A stretch of 9,296 nucleotides of DNA from positions 1 to 9,296 of the forward strand of contig JBEVNX010000246.1 in the NCBI GenBank assembly GCA_040507895.1. The letters run 5' to 3'. The translations under genes were made by a program, and so were the position numbers. Of this stretch, positions 1 through 6,141 are shown one piece after another. This DNA comes from JBEVNX01 sp040507895. GTDB taxonomy: Bacteria; Desulfobacterota; Binatia; JACPRU01. Numbering within the stretch: position 1 is the stretch's first letter; each line of letters begins with the position of its first letter. The notes under the pieces are model-generated. The model worked only from the letters and a program-made list of their open reading frames with translations, was not told the DNA's origin and did not search any database.

Positions 1-330
1 TCGGAGCTCGAGTGGACGGCAGATGCGGTCGCGCGCATTCTTCGCGTGCCCGCCGGATTCATGCGTAACCGCACGCAGCAGCGGATCGAAGATCTCGCCC
101 GGGAGCACGGCCGCATCAGCGTCGATCTCGCGCTCGTCGAGGAGGGAATCGAGCACGGGCGCAAGCTCATGGAAGAGATGATCCAGGGCTACAAGCAAAA
201 CCCTGCGCCGGCGCGAGAAGCGGTGATGCCGGAGCCCCCGGCCGAGCGGCGAGAGAACGAGCTGCCGCTCAACGAGGTCGGCATCATGGCGGTGATGGAG
301 GTGCGGAGGCTCGGAGACACCGGCAAGTGA
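1..330 (+). CDS. C-terminal part of a PCP_red-domain protein (5' end outside window)
   Basis: The reading frame is open from base 1 to the TGA at 328-330, so 109 C-terminal residues are visible and the true start lies upstream. The ATG codons at 46 and 61 are internal, because the conserved domain begins before them. Residues about 4-50 match the PCP_red pattern (C-terminal domain of BchB/ChlB): an LEWT start, then RVP, GFMR, an IEDLAREHG segment and a hydrophobic VDLALVEEGI helix. A Pro/Glu-rich tail of about 45 residues follows, longer than the end of a typical BchB/ChlB. The gene is co-directional with the next five genes, two of which carry the same domain. It could be the tail of a nitrogenase-like subunit, of a B12-binding radical SAM protein, or of a stand-alone PCP reductase family protein; the missing N-terminus prevents a choice. 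Domain call fairly good, full product unknown. Confidence 0.7.
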   Translation, partial: SELEWTADAVARILRVPAGFMRNRTQQRIEDLAREHGRISVDLALVEEGIEHGRKLMEEMIQGYKQNPAPAREAVMPEPPAERRENELPLNEVGIMAVMEVRRLGDTGK

Positions 331-375
331 CGTGAGCGAGGGGCCGTATCCGCGACCCCTCGCGCTACCGTCTCC

Positions 376-1209
376 ATGGCGAGCTATCGCTTCTGCCGCA
401 CCGACGACATCGCGCTGCTGGTCGACGCCTATAACGCCTGCCGCAGCGCGAGCTGCTTCGAGCCCGCGCTGACGGTCGAGGACTTCAAGCGTGACGCCCG
501 GGACATCGGCTTGTGGGCGAGCAGCTGCATGCTCGCCTTCGAGGGCGCGGCCCCGATCGCCGTCCTGCTCGGCGCCAAGCAAGGCGACTCCAACCTGGTC
601 CATCGCATCGCCGTGAGCGCCGGCCACGAGCGGCTCGGTCACGGGCGACACCTCGTCGATTCTCTCCGGCAGAAAGTGGCCATTCTCGGTCCGCCGCGCC
701 TCATCGCGGAGGTTCCCGCCGGGAACGACGGTGCGTGCCGCTTCTTCGAGCGTTGCGGGTTTTCACCGTTCGCACGCTACGCCGACTTCGCCGCCGATGC
801 CGTCGCGGTGGCCGACCTCGGCCAGGCGAGCCTGGTCTCGCCGGCAACGCTCGAGGAGCTGCTCGATGCAGGCGCCTTGGATGCTTCCCCGCCTCTCGCC
901 TGGGAGCGCTCCGTTCACTCGATCAAGAACCGCAGGCGCGAGATCGAGGGCCTGGCGATCGCCTCCGACGAGCGACTCGAGGCCATGCTGCTGTTTCGCT
1001 CGGTCGCGAGCGGCGAGGAGATCCTGCGGATCCGTGCGTCGCGACCGGAGCCGCTCGCGGCGCTCGTCGCAGCCTTGCAACGTCGAGCGCCCCGGCCGAT
1101 CGCGATTCCGAAGGTCTCTCCCGCCGAAGTCGACTTCGGCATACTGGAGGCCCTGGGCTTTGGCCGCCGGAGCGAGTACATCGGCTTCGTGGCGGACCTC
1201 GCCGCCTGA
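376..1209 (+). CDS. GNAT-family N-acetyltransferase, two-part 277-residue protein
   Basis: The N-terminal half (about residues 1-135) reads as a GNAT acetyl-CoA-dependent acyltransferase. Motif A is HRIAVSAGHERLGHG at about 76-90, giving the pyrophosphate-binding x-x-G-x-G turn (the first position is Glu rather than Gln/Arg). Motif B is seen in the NDGACRFFERCGF segment at about 117-129. Residues 140-277 have no clear motif and may be a second, degenerate GNAT-like fold or a substrate domain; the protein is longer than the usual 150-180 residues. ATG 376 is the only start in this frame after the upstream stop (328-330), although no strong ribosome site precedes it. It lies 45 bases after a PCP_red gene and 7 bases before the Mrp-type ATPase, which suggests it acylates a substrate or partner of the same pathway. 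The acceptor cannot be read from sequence. Confidence 0.8.
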   Translation: MASYRFCRTDDIALLVDAYNACRSASCFEPALTVEDFKRDARDIGLWASSCMLAFEGAAPIAVLLGAKQGDSNLVHRIAVSAGHERLGHGRHLVDSLRQKVAILGPPRLIAEVPAGNDGACRFFERCGFSPFARYADFAADAVAVADLGQASLVSPATLEELLDAGALDASPPLAWERSVHSIKNRRREIEGLAIASDERLEAMLLFRSVASGEEILRIRASRPEPLAALVAALQRRAPRPIAIPKVSPAEVDFGILEALGFGRRSEYIGFVADLAA

Positions 1210-1216
1210 CCCGGAC

Positions 1217-2086
1217 ATGAAGGGCTATTTCGACATCGCCGGCGACGGCGGCTCGAACGTCGAGGCGCAGGTCCTCGCCAAGCGCTCGCGCATTGCCGCG
1301 AGCCTCGGGGCCGTGCGGCGGATGCTCGCGATCGGATCCGGAAAGGGTGGCGTCGGCAAGAGCACGCTCACCATGCAGCTCGCCTGCGCACTCCGCGCCG
1401 GCGGCGCTCGGGTAGCGATCCTCGACGCCGACTTGAACGGCCCGAGCCAGGCTCGCATGGCGGGCCTCGGCGTTGCGTCGCTGGTGCCGGGCGAGGACGG
1501 CCTCTTGCTGCCGCGCACGGCGTCGGGCATCGGCGTGGTCTCGATGGGGCTCGTCGTACCGGAGTCGCAGGCGCTCGACTTCGACAGCGTCGCGGACGGC
1601 GACGCCTACGTGTGGCGCGCAACGCGCGAGTTCGCGCTGCTCGGCGACCTGCTCGCGGGAATCGCCTGGGGAGCGCTCGACTACCTGCTCGTCGACTTGC
1701 CTCCCGGAGCCGAACGCATCCCCCAGTACGCGGAGTTCCTCGGCCCCGCGACGGCGATCGTGCTCGTGACGATCCCATCGGACCTGTCGCGCGGCGTGGT
1801 CTCGCGCTCGATCGCGGCGCTCGCCAAAGCGCCGAACCGGGTCATCGGCTACGTCGAGAACATGAAGGGCTACCACTGCCGCGATTGCGGCTCGATCCGT
1901 CCGCTGTTCGCGGAATCGAACTCGATCGATCTCGGCATCCCCTGCATCGGCACCGTGCCGTTCGACCCCGATCTAGCCGCCGCGTGCGATCGCGGCGAGC
2001 CGTTGCCCGCCGACGACGGCGGCCCGACTTGGCGGGCCGTCGGCGATGTGGCGCGGCGCATCCGTCACACATTGGAGGCCTCATGA
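1217..2086 (+). CDS. Mrp/NBP35-type P-loop ATPase (Fe-S carrier family)
   Basis: This 289-residue protein belongs to the MinD/Mrp branch of SIMIBI NTPases. It has the deviant Walker A loop GSGKGGVGKS at about 40-49, the LDADLNGPSQ switch I region at 69-78, the switch II/Walker B segment VDLPPG at 159-164, and a late ENMKGYHCRDC segment with a C-x-x-C pair at C221/C224. In Mrp/NBP35/ApbC proteins that pair bridges an Fe-S cluster at the dimer interface and the protein delivers it to apo-enzymes. Only 38 residues precede the P-loop, without Cys, so the N-terminal MIP18/DUF59 domain of many Mrp proteins and the N-terminal ferredoxin-like motif of NBP35 are both absent. The start is the ATG 7 bases after the acetyltransferase stop; a longer open frame upstream is only an overlap with that gene. 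The stop overlaps the next start as ATGA. It probably loads clusters into the adjacent radical SAM enzyme or an unseen partner (inference). Confidence 0.9.
   Translation: MKGYFDIAGDGGSNVEAQVLAKRSRIAASLGAVRRMLAIGSGKGGVGKSTLTMQLACALRAGGARVAILDADLNGPSQARMAGLGVASLVPGEDGLLLPRTASGIGVVSMGLVVPESQALDFDSVADGDAYVWRATREFALLGDLLAGIAWGALDYLLVDLPPGAERIPQYAEFLGPATAIVLVTIPSDLSRGVVSRSIAALAKAPNRVIGYVENMKGYHCRDCGSIRPLFAESNSIDLGIPCIGTVPFDPDLAAACDRGEPLPADDGGPTWRAVGDVARRIRHTLEAS
2074..2078 (+). promoter_or_regulatory. Shine-Dalgarno GGAGG for the zinc-ribbon/PCP_red gene
   Basis: GGAGG lies 4 bases before the ATG at 2083, inside the last codons of the Mrp-type ATPase gene. It fixes the start of the zinc-ribbon protein and shows translational coupling across the ATGA overlap. 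Confidence 0.7.
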
Positions 2087-2505
2087 AGTTTCTCTGCGTT
2101 CTGTGCGATCAACCGATGAAGCTCGTCGAGGTCGCTCCGCCAGACCGCGGCGCGTTGTCGGTCGTCTACGAATGCCCGGAGTGCGCTCATCGCATCGCCA
2201 TGCTCACCAACCCCCTCGAGACGCAGATGGTGCAGTCTCTCGGGGTTCAGATCGGTCCGGGCGGGGAGAAGACGGAATCGAAGTGTCCATTCTCCGCGAT
2301 GCTGCCGGGGACGTCCGGGGAGACGGCGTCCGGCGGGCAGTCCGAGATGCAGTGGTCGGGCCAGGCGCTCGAGCGGCTGGGTCGCGTGCCGGAGTTCGTG
2401 CGGCCGATGGCTCGCGCGGGCATCGAGCGCTTCGCGCGCGAGAACGGCTTTCGCGAGGTCGACGAGCAGGTGCTCGACCGCGCCAAGAGCTTCTTCGGGA
2501 TGTGA
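2083..2505 (+). CDS. Zinc-ribbon protein with C-terminal PCP_red domain
   Basis: A 140-residue soluble protein of two parts. The N-terminus holds a zinc-ribbon pattern, C5-x-x-C8 and C31-x-x-C34, followed by HRIAMLTNPLETQ. A linker with a further Cys (KCPFS, C68) leads to a PCP_red domain at about 90-136: QWSGQALERL, RVPEFVRPMAR, then IERFARENG and a final acidic helix ending FFGM. The same W-...-P-x-F-x-R-...-E-...-ARE pattern occurs in the first and fifth genes of this run. In BchB/ChlB this domain is attached to a catalytic subunit that binds protochlorophyllide; here it is attached to a metal-binding module only, with no enzyme domain. The start is set by GGAGG at 2074-2078 and by the ATGA overlap with the ATPase, implying coupled production. 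It may be an adaptor between the ATPase and the radical SAM enzyme (inference). No enzymatic activity can be assigned. Confidence 0.85.
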   Translation: MKFLCVLCDQPMKLVEVAPPDRGALSVVYECPECAHRIAMLTNPLETQMVQSLGVQIGPGGEKTESKCPFSAMLPGTSGETASGGQSEMQWSGQALERLGRVPEFVRPMARAGIERFARENGFREVDEQVLDRAKSFFGM

Positions 2506-2510
2506 GACGG

Positions 2511-3827
2511 ATGGATCTCGCCGGCACGAGCTCGTTCGCTCGTCCATACGTCATCTCCTGGAACTTGACGTACCGCTGTAATTTGGCGTGCGAGCACTGC
2601 TACCTCGACGCCGGCTCGAGACCCGAGATCGAAAGTGAAGCGTTCGCCGACCGCAGCGAGCTCCCCACCGACGGTTGTCTGCGCGTCGTCGACGAGATCG
2701 CGGCGTTCGCCCCCGATTGTCTGCTCATCCTCACCGGCGGCGAGCCGCTGCTGCGCCGCGATATCGTCGAGATCGTTCGCTACGCGGCCACTAAGGGCTT
2801 GTGGGTGGTCGTCGGCACCAACGGCGTGAAGATCACCGACAACCTCGCCGCGATCCTCAAGCGCGAGGGGGTGCGCGGGCTGTCGCTGTCGCTCGACGCG
2901 CTGGACGAGGCGCGGCACGACGCCTTTCGCCGCGTGCGCGGCGCCTGGCGCAACACGGTGGACGGCGCGAAGATCCTCGCTCGCGCGGGGTTGCCGTTCA
3001 TCGTCCAGACGACGGTGGCGCGCCACAACGTGGCGGAGCTCGGCGCGATCGCCGCCTTCGCGCACGGCGAGCTCGGCGCGACGGTCTGGAACCTCTATTT
3101 CCTGGTGCCGACCGGGCGCGGTGCGCACGTCTCCGACCTCGACGCCGCCGACTACGACCGCGTGCTCGCCGAGCTCCGCGACATCCACCGGCGCTATGCC
3201 GGGAAGATGCTCGTCAACGCCAAGTGCGCGCCGCACTACGTGCGACTGCTCCAGGGCGAGGATGGGGCGGCCGTCTACTCCAAGACCTACGGGGGCGGAG
3301 CGGGCGGCTGCCCCGCGGGGACCCACTACATGGGCATCCGGCCGAACGGCGACGTCACTCCGTGCCCCTATCTGCCGCTGTTCGCCGGGAACCTGCGCGA
3401 GGAGCGGCTCACGGATCTGTGGCGGTCCTCGGAGCTCTTCGTGAAGATCCGCGAGCGGTCGCGGCTCGGCGGCCGATGCGGGGAGTGCGAACTCGCGGCG
3501 TCGTGCGGCGGCTGCCGCGCGCGCGCCTTCGGCATGACGGGCGACGTGCTCGCGGAAGATCCGCTCTGCACTCACACGCCCGGGACCTTCGCGAGGCCGA
3601 CGCCGGCCACGGTCGAATACGGCGAAGCGGCGGAGACGACGCTTTCTTGGGACCCCGCAGCGAGCGAGCGGATGAAGCAGATCCCGGCCTTCGTGCGCGG
3701 CATGGTCGTTCGCCGCGTCGAAGCGTATTGCCGCGAGCGGCGGCTGGCGCGCGTCACGGAGGAAGTCCTGGGCGAGATCCGGGCGAAGATGCCCACACCG
3801 AAGCTTTTCGCTGCGAACAGAGGTTGA
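2511..3827 (+). CDS. Radical SAM/SPASM enzyme, NirJ/AhbD-like, with C-terminal PCP_red domain
   Basis: This 438-residue protein starts the radical SAM domain almost at once: TYRCNLACEHC gives C23-x3-C27-x2-C30, the ligands of the SAM-binding 4Fe-4S cluster. GGEP at 76-79 and SLSLDA near 125-130 are further SAM-site motifs. A Cys-rich SPASM/Twitch-type region follows, with C239, C267, C285 (CPYLP), C323, C326, C332, C335 and C353, enough for auxiliary clusters. The layout resembles NirJ and AhbC/AhbD, which modify haem precursors, but SPASM enzymes also modify peptides, so the substrate is open. Residues about 379-427 (LSWDPAASERMKQIP, FVRGMVVRRVEAYCRER) form a PCP_red domain that classical NirJ/AhbD proteins lack. 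The ATG at 2511 is preferred, 5 bases after the previous stop; a GTG at 2502 overlapping that stop is possible. The adjacent Fe-S-type ATPase fits the heavy cluster demand. Confidence 0.88.
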   Translation: MDLAGTSSFARPYVISWNLTYRCNLACEHCYLDAGSRPEIESEAFADRSELPTDGCLRVVDEIAAFAPDCLLILTGGEPLLRRDIVEIVRYAATKGLWVVVGTNGVKITDNLAAILKREGVRGLSLSLDALDEARHDAFRRVRGAWRNTVDGAKILARAGLPFIVQTTVARHNVAELGAIAAFAHGELGATVWNLYFLVPTGRGAHVSDLDAADYDRVLAELRDIHRRYAGKMLVNAKCAPHYVRLLQGEDGAAVYSKTYGGGAGGCPAGTHYMGIRPNGDVTPCPYLPLFAGNLREERLTDLWRSSELFVKIRERSRLGGRCGECELAASCGGCRARAFGMTGDVLAEDPLCTHTPGTFARPTPATVEYGEAAETTLSWDPAASERMKQIPAFVRGMVVRRVEAYCRERRLARVTEEVLGEIRAKMPTPKLFAANRG

Positions 3828-3839
3828 ACGAGCGCAAGC

Positions 3840-4505
3840 GTGGCGGGGAGGCAGCTCATCCACCGAGCGCGCGTCTCGGCTCCGGCCGAACAGTCATTGC
3901 AAAGAACCTTGATCCAGTCGCGCTTGACGATCCCGGTCCACTACGACTTCGCCTCGACGATCTGCTGCGTCGCGCACCGGGTGCTGGAACGCATGCGCAA
4001 CGATCTCGACGCCCTGGGCGTAGTGCTGGAATGGCGGCCGCTCGACCTCGTCGGCCTCACCGGATGGCGGCGCGGCACGGTGGTGGAAGGGCCGCGGCGC
4101 GAGAACGCGCTGCGAGTCGCCGCGGAGCTCGAAGTGGCGCTGAGTATGCCGGCCGTATGGCTCGATTCGCGCCCGGCACATTTGGTGGCACTCGAGCTCG
4201 CGGGCACGTCCCACGAGGCGGCGTGGCGCGAGCGCGTGTGGAGCGCGGTGTTCGAGGAGGGCCGCGACATCGGCGCTGCGGGCGAGGTCGAGCGGCTCGC
4301 GGACGACCTCGGCCTCGCGTCGAGGCTACCCAACCTTCACGACTTCTCGCGTCTCGACGCGGTGACCGAGGCCGCGCGAGAAGCCGAGGTCACCGGCGTG
4401 CCGACGTTCCACGTCGGCTTCCCGCTCGGCGGCATCCAGGAGCCGGCGACGATGCTTCTGCTGTTCCAGCGCTGGGTCGACAAGCAGGCCCGGCGTCGCG
4501 ACTGA
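3840..4505 (+). CDS. DsbA-fold protein, S-x-x-C type (HCCA isomerase/kappa-GST-like)
   Basis: The 221-residue product has a thioredoxin-fold start (LTIPVHYDFAS, about 29-39), a helical insert (about 80-165) and the cis-proline loop GVPTF at 186-190, the order seen in the DsbA/FrnE/HCCA isomerase family (PF01323). Where DsbA and FrnE have C-x-x-C after the first strand, this protein reads S39-T-I-C42 followed by C43. A Ser at the first position is what kappa-class GSTs and 2-hydroxychromene-2-carboxylate isomerases use to activate glutathione. It is therefore more likely a thiol-dependent transferase/isomerase than a disulfide oxidase. No signal peptide is seen, so it should be cytoplasmic. 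The start is uncertain: GTG 3840 lies 12 bases after the radical SAM stop, but TTG codons at 3909 and 3924 would begin nearer the conserved strand. It is the last gene of the run and ends 1 base from a convergent gene. Confidence 0.78.
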   Translation: MAGRQLIHRARVSAPAEQSLQRTLIQSRLTIPVHYDFASTICCVAHRVLERMRNDLDALGVVLEWRPLDLVGLTGWRRGTVVEGPRRENALRVAAELEVALSMPAVWLDSRPAHLVALELAGTSHEAAWRERVWSAVFEEGRDIGAAGEVERLADDLGLASRLPNLHDFSRLDAVTEAAREAEVTGVPTFHVGFPLGGIQEPATMLLLFQRWVDKQARRRD

Positions 4506-4506
4506 T

Positions 4507-4902
4507 TCAGGCGAGCGCGACGCACTCGATCTCGATGTCGAACTCCATCGGCCACGAGCCGACAGCCACGAACGTGCGCGCGGGCGGATCGACCGGAAAA
4601 AACCGCGCGTACGCGCGATTGATCGTCGCGTAGTGCGCCGCGTTGGCGGCGTAGACCGTCACCTTCACTACCTTGTCGAGCGACGATCCGGCGGCCTCGA
4701 GCGCGGCCTTGACGTTCTCGAGGCATGCCTCGGTTTGCGCGGCCATGTCGCCGCGCACCATGCCCCCGGTGGCGCGGTCGATCGGCGGCATGCCCGAGAC
4801 GAACACGAAGCCGTTCGCCTTGACGGCTGCCGAGAGCGGTACCTTGGCCTTTTCGATCGCTTCGGAGATCGGGGATACGCGCACGGTCTCTTTGTTCGCC
4901 AT
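4507..4902 (-). CDS. RidA family (YjgF/YER057c/UK114) protein
   Basis: The 131-residue length and sequence fit the Rid family, trimeric cytosolic proteins of which RidA hydrolyses reactive 2-imino/enamine intermediates to 2-keto acids. The family strand FVFVSGMPP is at about 32-40, the helix ENVKAALEAAGSSLDKVVKV at 62-81, and PPARTFVAV at 107-114 contains R109, matching the Arg that binds the substrate carboxylate in RidA; DIEIECVA follows near the C-terminus. The ATG at 4902 is fixed by a strong ribosome site (GAAAGGAG at 4911-4918). It is the last gene of the minus-strand operon, 45 bases after the CoA-transferase, separated by a hairpin. Many Rid subfamilies are encoded in catabolic operons and act on pathway-specific substrates, so the precise reaction is not assigned. 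Confidence 0.9.
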   Translation of the reverse strand: MANKETVRVSPISEAIEKAKVPLSAAVKANGFVFVSGMPPIDRATGGMVRGDMAAQTEACLENVKAALEAAGSSLDKVVKVTVYAANAAHYATINRAYARFFPVDPPARTFVAVGSWPMEFDIEIECVALA

Positions 4903-4910
4903 CTTCGATT

Positions 4911-4918
4911 CTCCTTTC
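4911..4918 (-). promoter_or_regulatory. Strong Shine-Dalgarno for the RidA-family gene
   Basis: On the minus strand the site reads GAAAGGAG, 8 bases before the ATG at 4902. It is one of the best ribosome sites in the window and suggests the gene is translated independently of the upstream CoA-transferase. Confidence 0.7.
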
Positions 4919-4927
4919 TCTGAACTC

Positions 4928-4948
4928 AGAGTCTGTGAATCAGACTCT
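4928..4948. repeat. Perfect 8-bp inverted repeat (hairpin) between CoA-transferase and RidA genes
   Basis: AGAGTCTG at 4928-4935 and CAGACTCT at 4941-4948 are exact reverse complements with a 5-base AT-rich loop. On the transcribed minus strand the stem begins at the last base of the CoA-transferase stop codon and ends about 10 bases before the RidA ribosome site. There is no U-tract after it, so it is not a standard intrinsic terminator. It may be an mRNA-stabilising or processing stem that sets different expression of the two genes, or an attenuating structure. Confidence 0.6.
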
Positions 4949-6141
4949 CAAGCCACCACGCCTCGCTCGCGCAGCGCCGCCGCTTCCGCGGGCGAGTAGC
5001 CGAGCTCGGCGAGGATCTCGTCGGTGTGCTCGCCGAGCGCGGGCGAGTGGCGGCGCAGGGCCGGGTCCATTTCCGAGAACGCGAGCGGCATGCCCAGCAC
5101 CGGGACGTTGCCGAGCTTCGGATGCTGCATGCGGCGCATCAACGGACGCGATAGGGTCTGCGCGTCGCCGAGCACTTGATCGACTCGGTTCACGGGCGCC
5201 GCCGGCGCCCCGGCTTTGTCGAGGCGATCGAGCAGATCGGCGCGGTCGAAGCCGCGGACCGCCTCCTCGACGAGGCGGTCGAGCGCGTCGCGGTGCCGTA
5301 CCCGCTCGAGGTTGGTCGCGAAGCGCGGATCCGACAGAAGCGCCTCGAGCCCTATGGCACCGGCGAGGCGGCGCCACAGGCGGTCGTTGGCGCCCGCCAC
5401 GAACACCCACTGGCCGTCGCGACAGCGGTAGTTCCGGTAGGGCGCGAGCGAGGGATGGGCGGAGCCGAGGGCGCGCGGTACCTCGCCGGTCAACAGGTAC
5501 GACTCCGCATGATAGTTGAGGAGGCCGACGGCGGTCTCGAGCAGCGAGCCGTCCACCCGCTGCCCCCTTCCCGTCTGCTCGCGCTGGCGCAGAGCCGCCA
5601 GCACGCCGAGCGCGCATAGGATGCCTGTCGTGAGATCGACGAAGGACAAGCCGCAGCGCACGGGCTCGCCCCCCGGCTCGCCGGTGATCGACATGACCCC
5701 GCCGAACGCCTGTATCACGGCTTCGTAGCCGGCTTCGTTGGCGCGCGGACCCGTGCGGCCGAAGGCCGACACCGAGCAGTAGACGAGCTTCGGATTGAGC
5801 TCGCGGAGCGTGTCGTAGCCGAGCCCGAACTCCTCCATCGCGCCGGTGCGGAAGTTCTCCACCAGAACGTCCGCGCCGCAAGCGAGGCGCTGGACGACCT
5901 CGCCGCCCTCGCGGCTCTTGAGGTCGACGGCGATCGCCCGCTTGTTGCGATTGTTGACGACGTAGCCGGAGGATTCCCCCTGTCGCTGTGGCGCCCACGT
6001 GCGCGCCTCGTCGCCGCCGGCGGGGTCCTCGACTTTGACGACGTCGGCGCCGAGATCACCGAGCAGTGCTGCGGCGAACGGTGCGGCCAGCACACGCGAC
6101 AGATCGACGACGCGCACGCCGTCGAGCGGCAAGCCGGTCAA
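4948..6141 (-). CDS. Class III CoA-transferase (CaiB/BaiF family)
   Basis: The 397-residue product has the usual length for this family of acyl-CoA:carboxylate CoA-transferases. The N-terminus LPLDGVRVVDLSRVLAAPF opens the Rossmann-like domain; GADVVKVEDPAGGD (32-44), NRNKRAIAVDL (64-73), LVENFRTGAMEEFGLGY (93-109) and YCSVSAFGRTGP (121-132) are family signatures. D169 in FVDLTTG is at the place of the catalytic Asp that forms the acyl anhydride in formyl-CoA transferase. The start is the TTG at 6141, which overlaps the GST stop as TTGA and has AAGG about 7 bases upstream; a TTG at 6132 is the alternative. An open frame continuing upstream to 6462 only shadows the GST gene. It lies in an operon with GST, shikimate-dehydrogenase-like and RidA genes. 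Donor and acceptor acids cannot be read from sequence; formyl-CoA, succinyl-CoA or racemase-type roles are all possible. Confidence 0.93.
   Translation of the reverse strand: MTGLPLDGVRVVDLSRVLAAPFAAALLGDLGADVVKVEDPAGGDEARTWAPQRQGESSGYVVNNRNKRAIAVDLKSREGGEVVQRLACGADVLVENFRTGAMEEFGLGYDTLRELNPKLVYCSVSAFGRTGPRANEAGYEAVIQAFGGVMSITGEPGGEPVRCGLSFVDLTTGILCALGVLAALRQREQTGRGQRVDGSLLETAVGLLNYHAESYLLTGEVPRALGSAHPSLAPYRNYRCRDGQWVFVAGANDRLWRRLAGAIGLEALLSDPRFATNLERVRHRDALDRLVEEAVRGFDRADLLDRLDKAGAPAAPVNRVDQVLGDAQTLSRPLMRRMQHPKLGNVPVLGMPLAFSEMDPALRRHSPALGEHTDEILAELGYSPAEAAALRERGVVA

Noticed and set aside
731..1216. N-terminal extension of the Mrp-type ATPase
   Set aside because: The in-frame extension overlaps the acetyltransferase and translates to low-complexity Arg/Ser-rich sequence; the ATG at 1217 gives a normal protein.
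923..1876. 317-residue minus-strand open frame opposite the GNAT and Mrp-type genes
   Set aside because: Antisense shadow with no recognisable domain, explained by high third-position GC of the real genes.
1..3827. Bacteriochlorophyll (bchLNB) gene cluster
   Set aside because: PCP_red domains suggest it, but no BchN/BchB catalytic domain or BchL protein is seen, and the ATPase is Mrp-type. Only the cut first gene leaves room for it.
2247..3863. 538-residue open frame on the minus strand opposite the radical SAM gene
   Set aside because: It is the antisense shadow of a clear radical SAM gene in GC-rich DNA, with a low-complexity Arg/Ala-rich translation and no motif.
2083..4505. RiPP precursor peptide for the SPASM radical SAM enzyme
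   Set aside because: Gaps around the gene are 5 and 12 bases, so there is no room for a short precursor gene there; none is seen elsewhere in the operon.
2801..4633. 610-residue plus-strand open frame across the radical SAM and DsbA-fold genes
   Set aside because: Its translation is Arg/Ala/Gly-rich without domains and it overlaps two well-supported genes in another frame.
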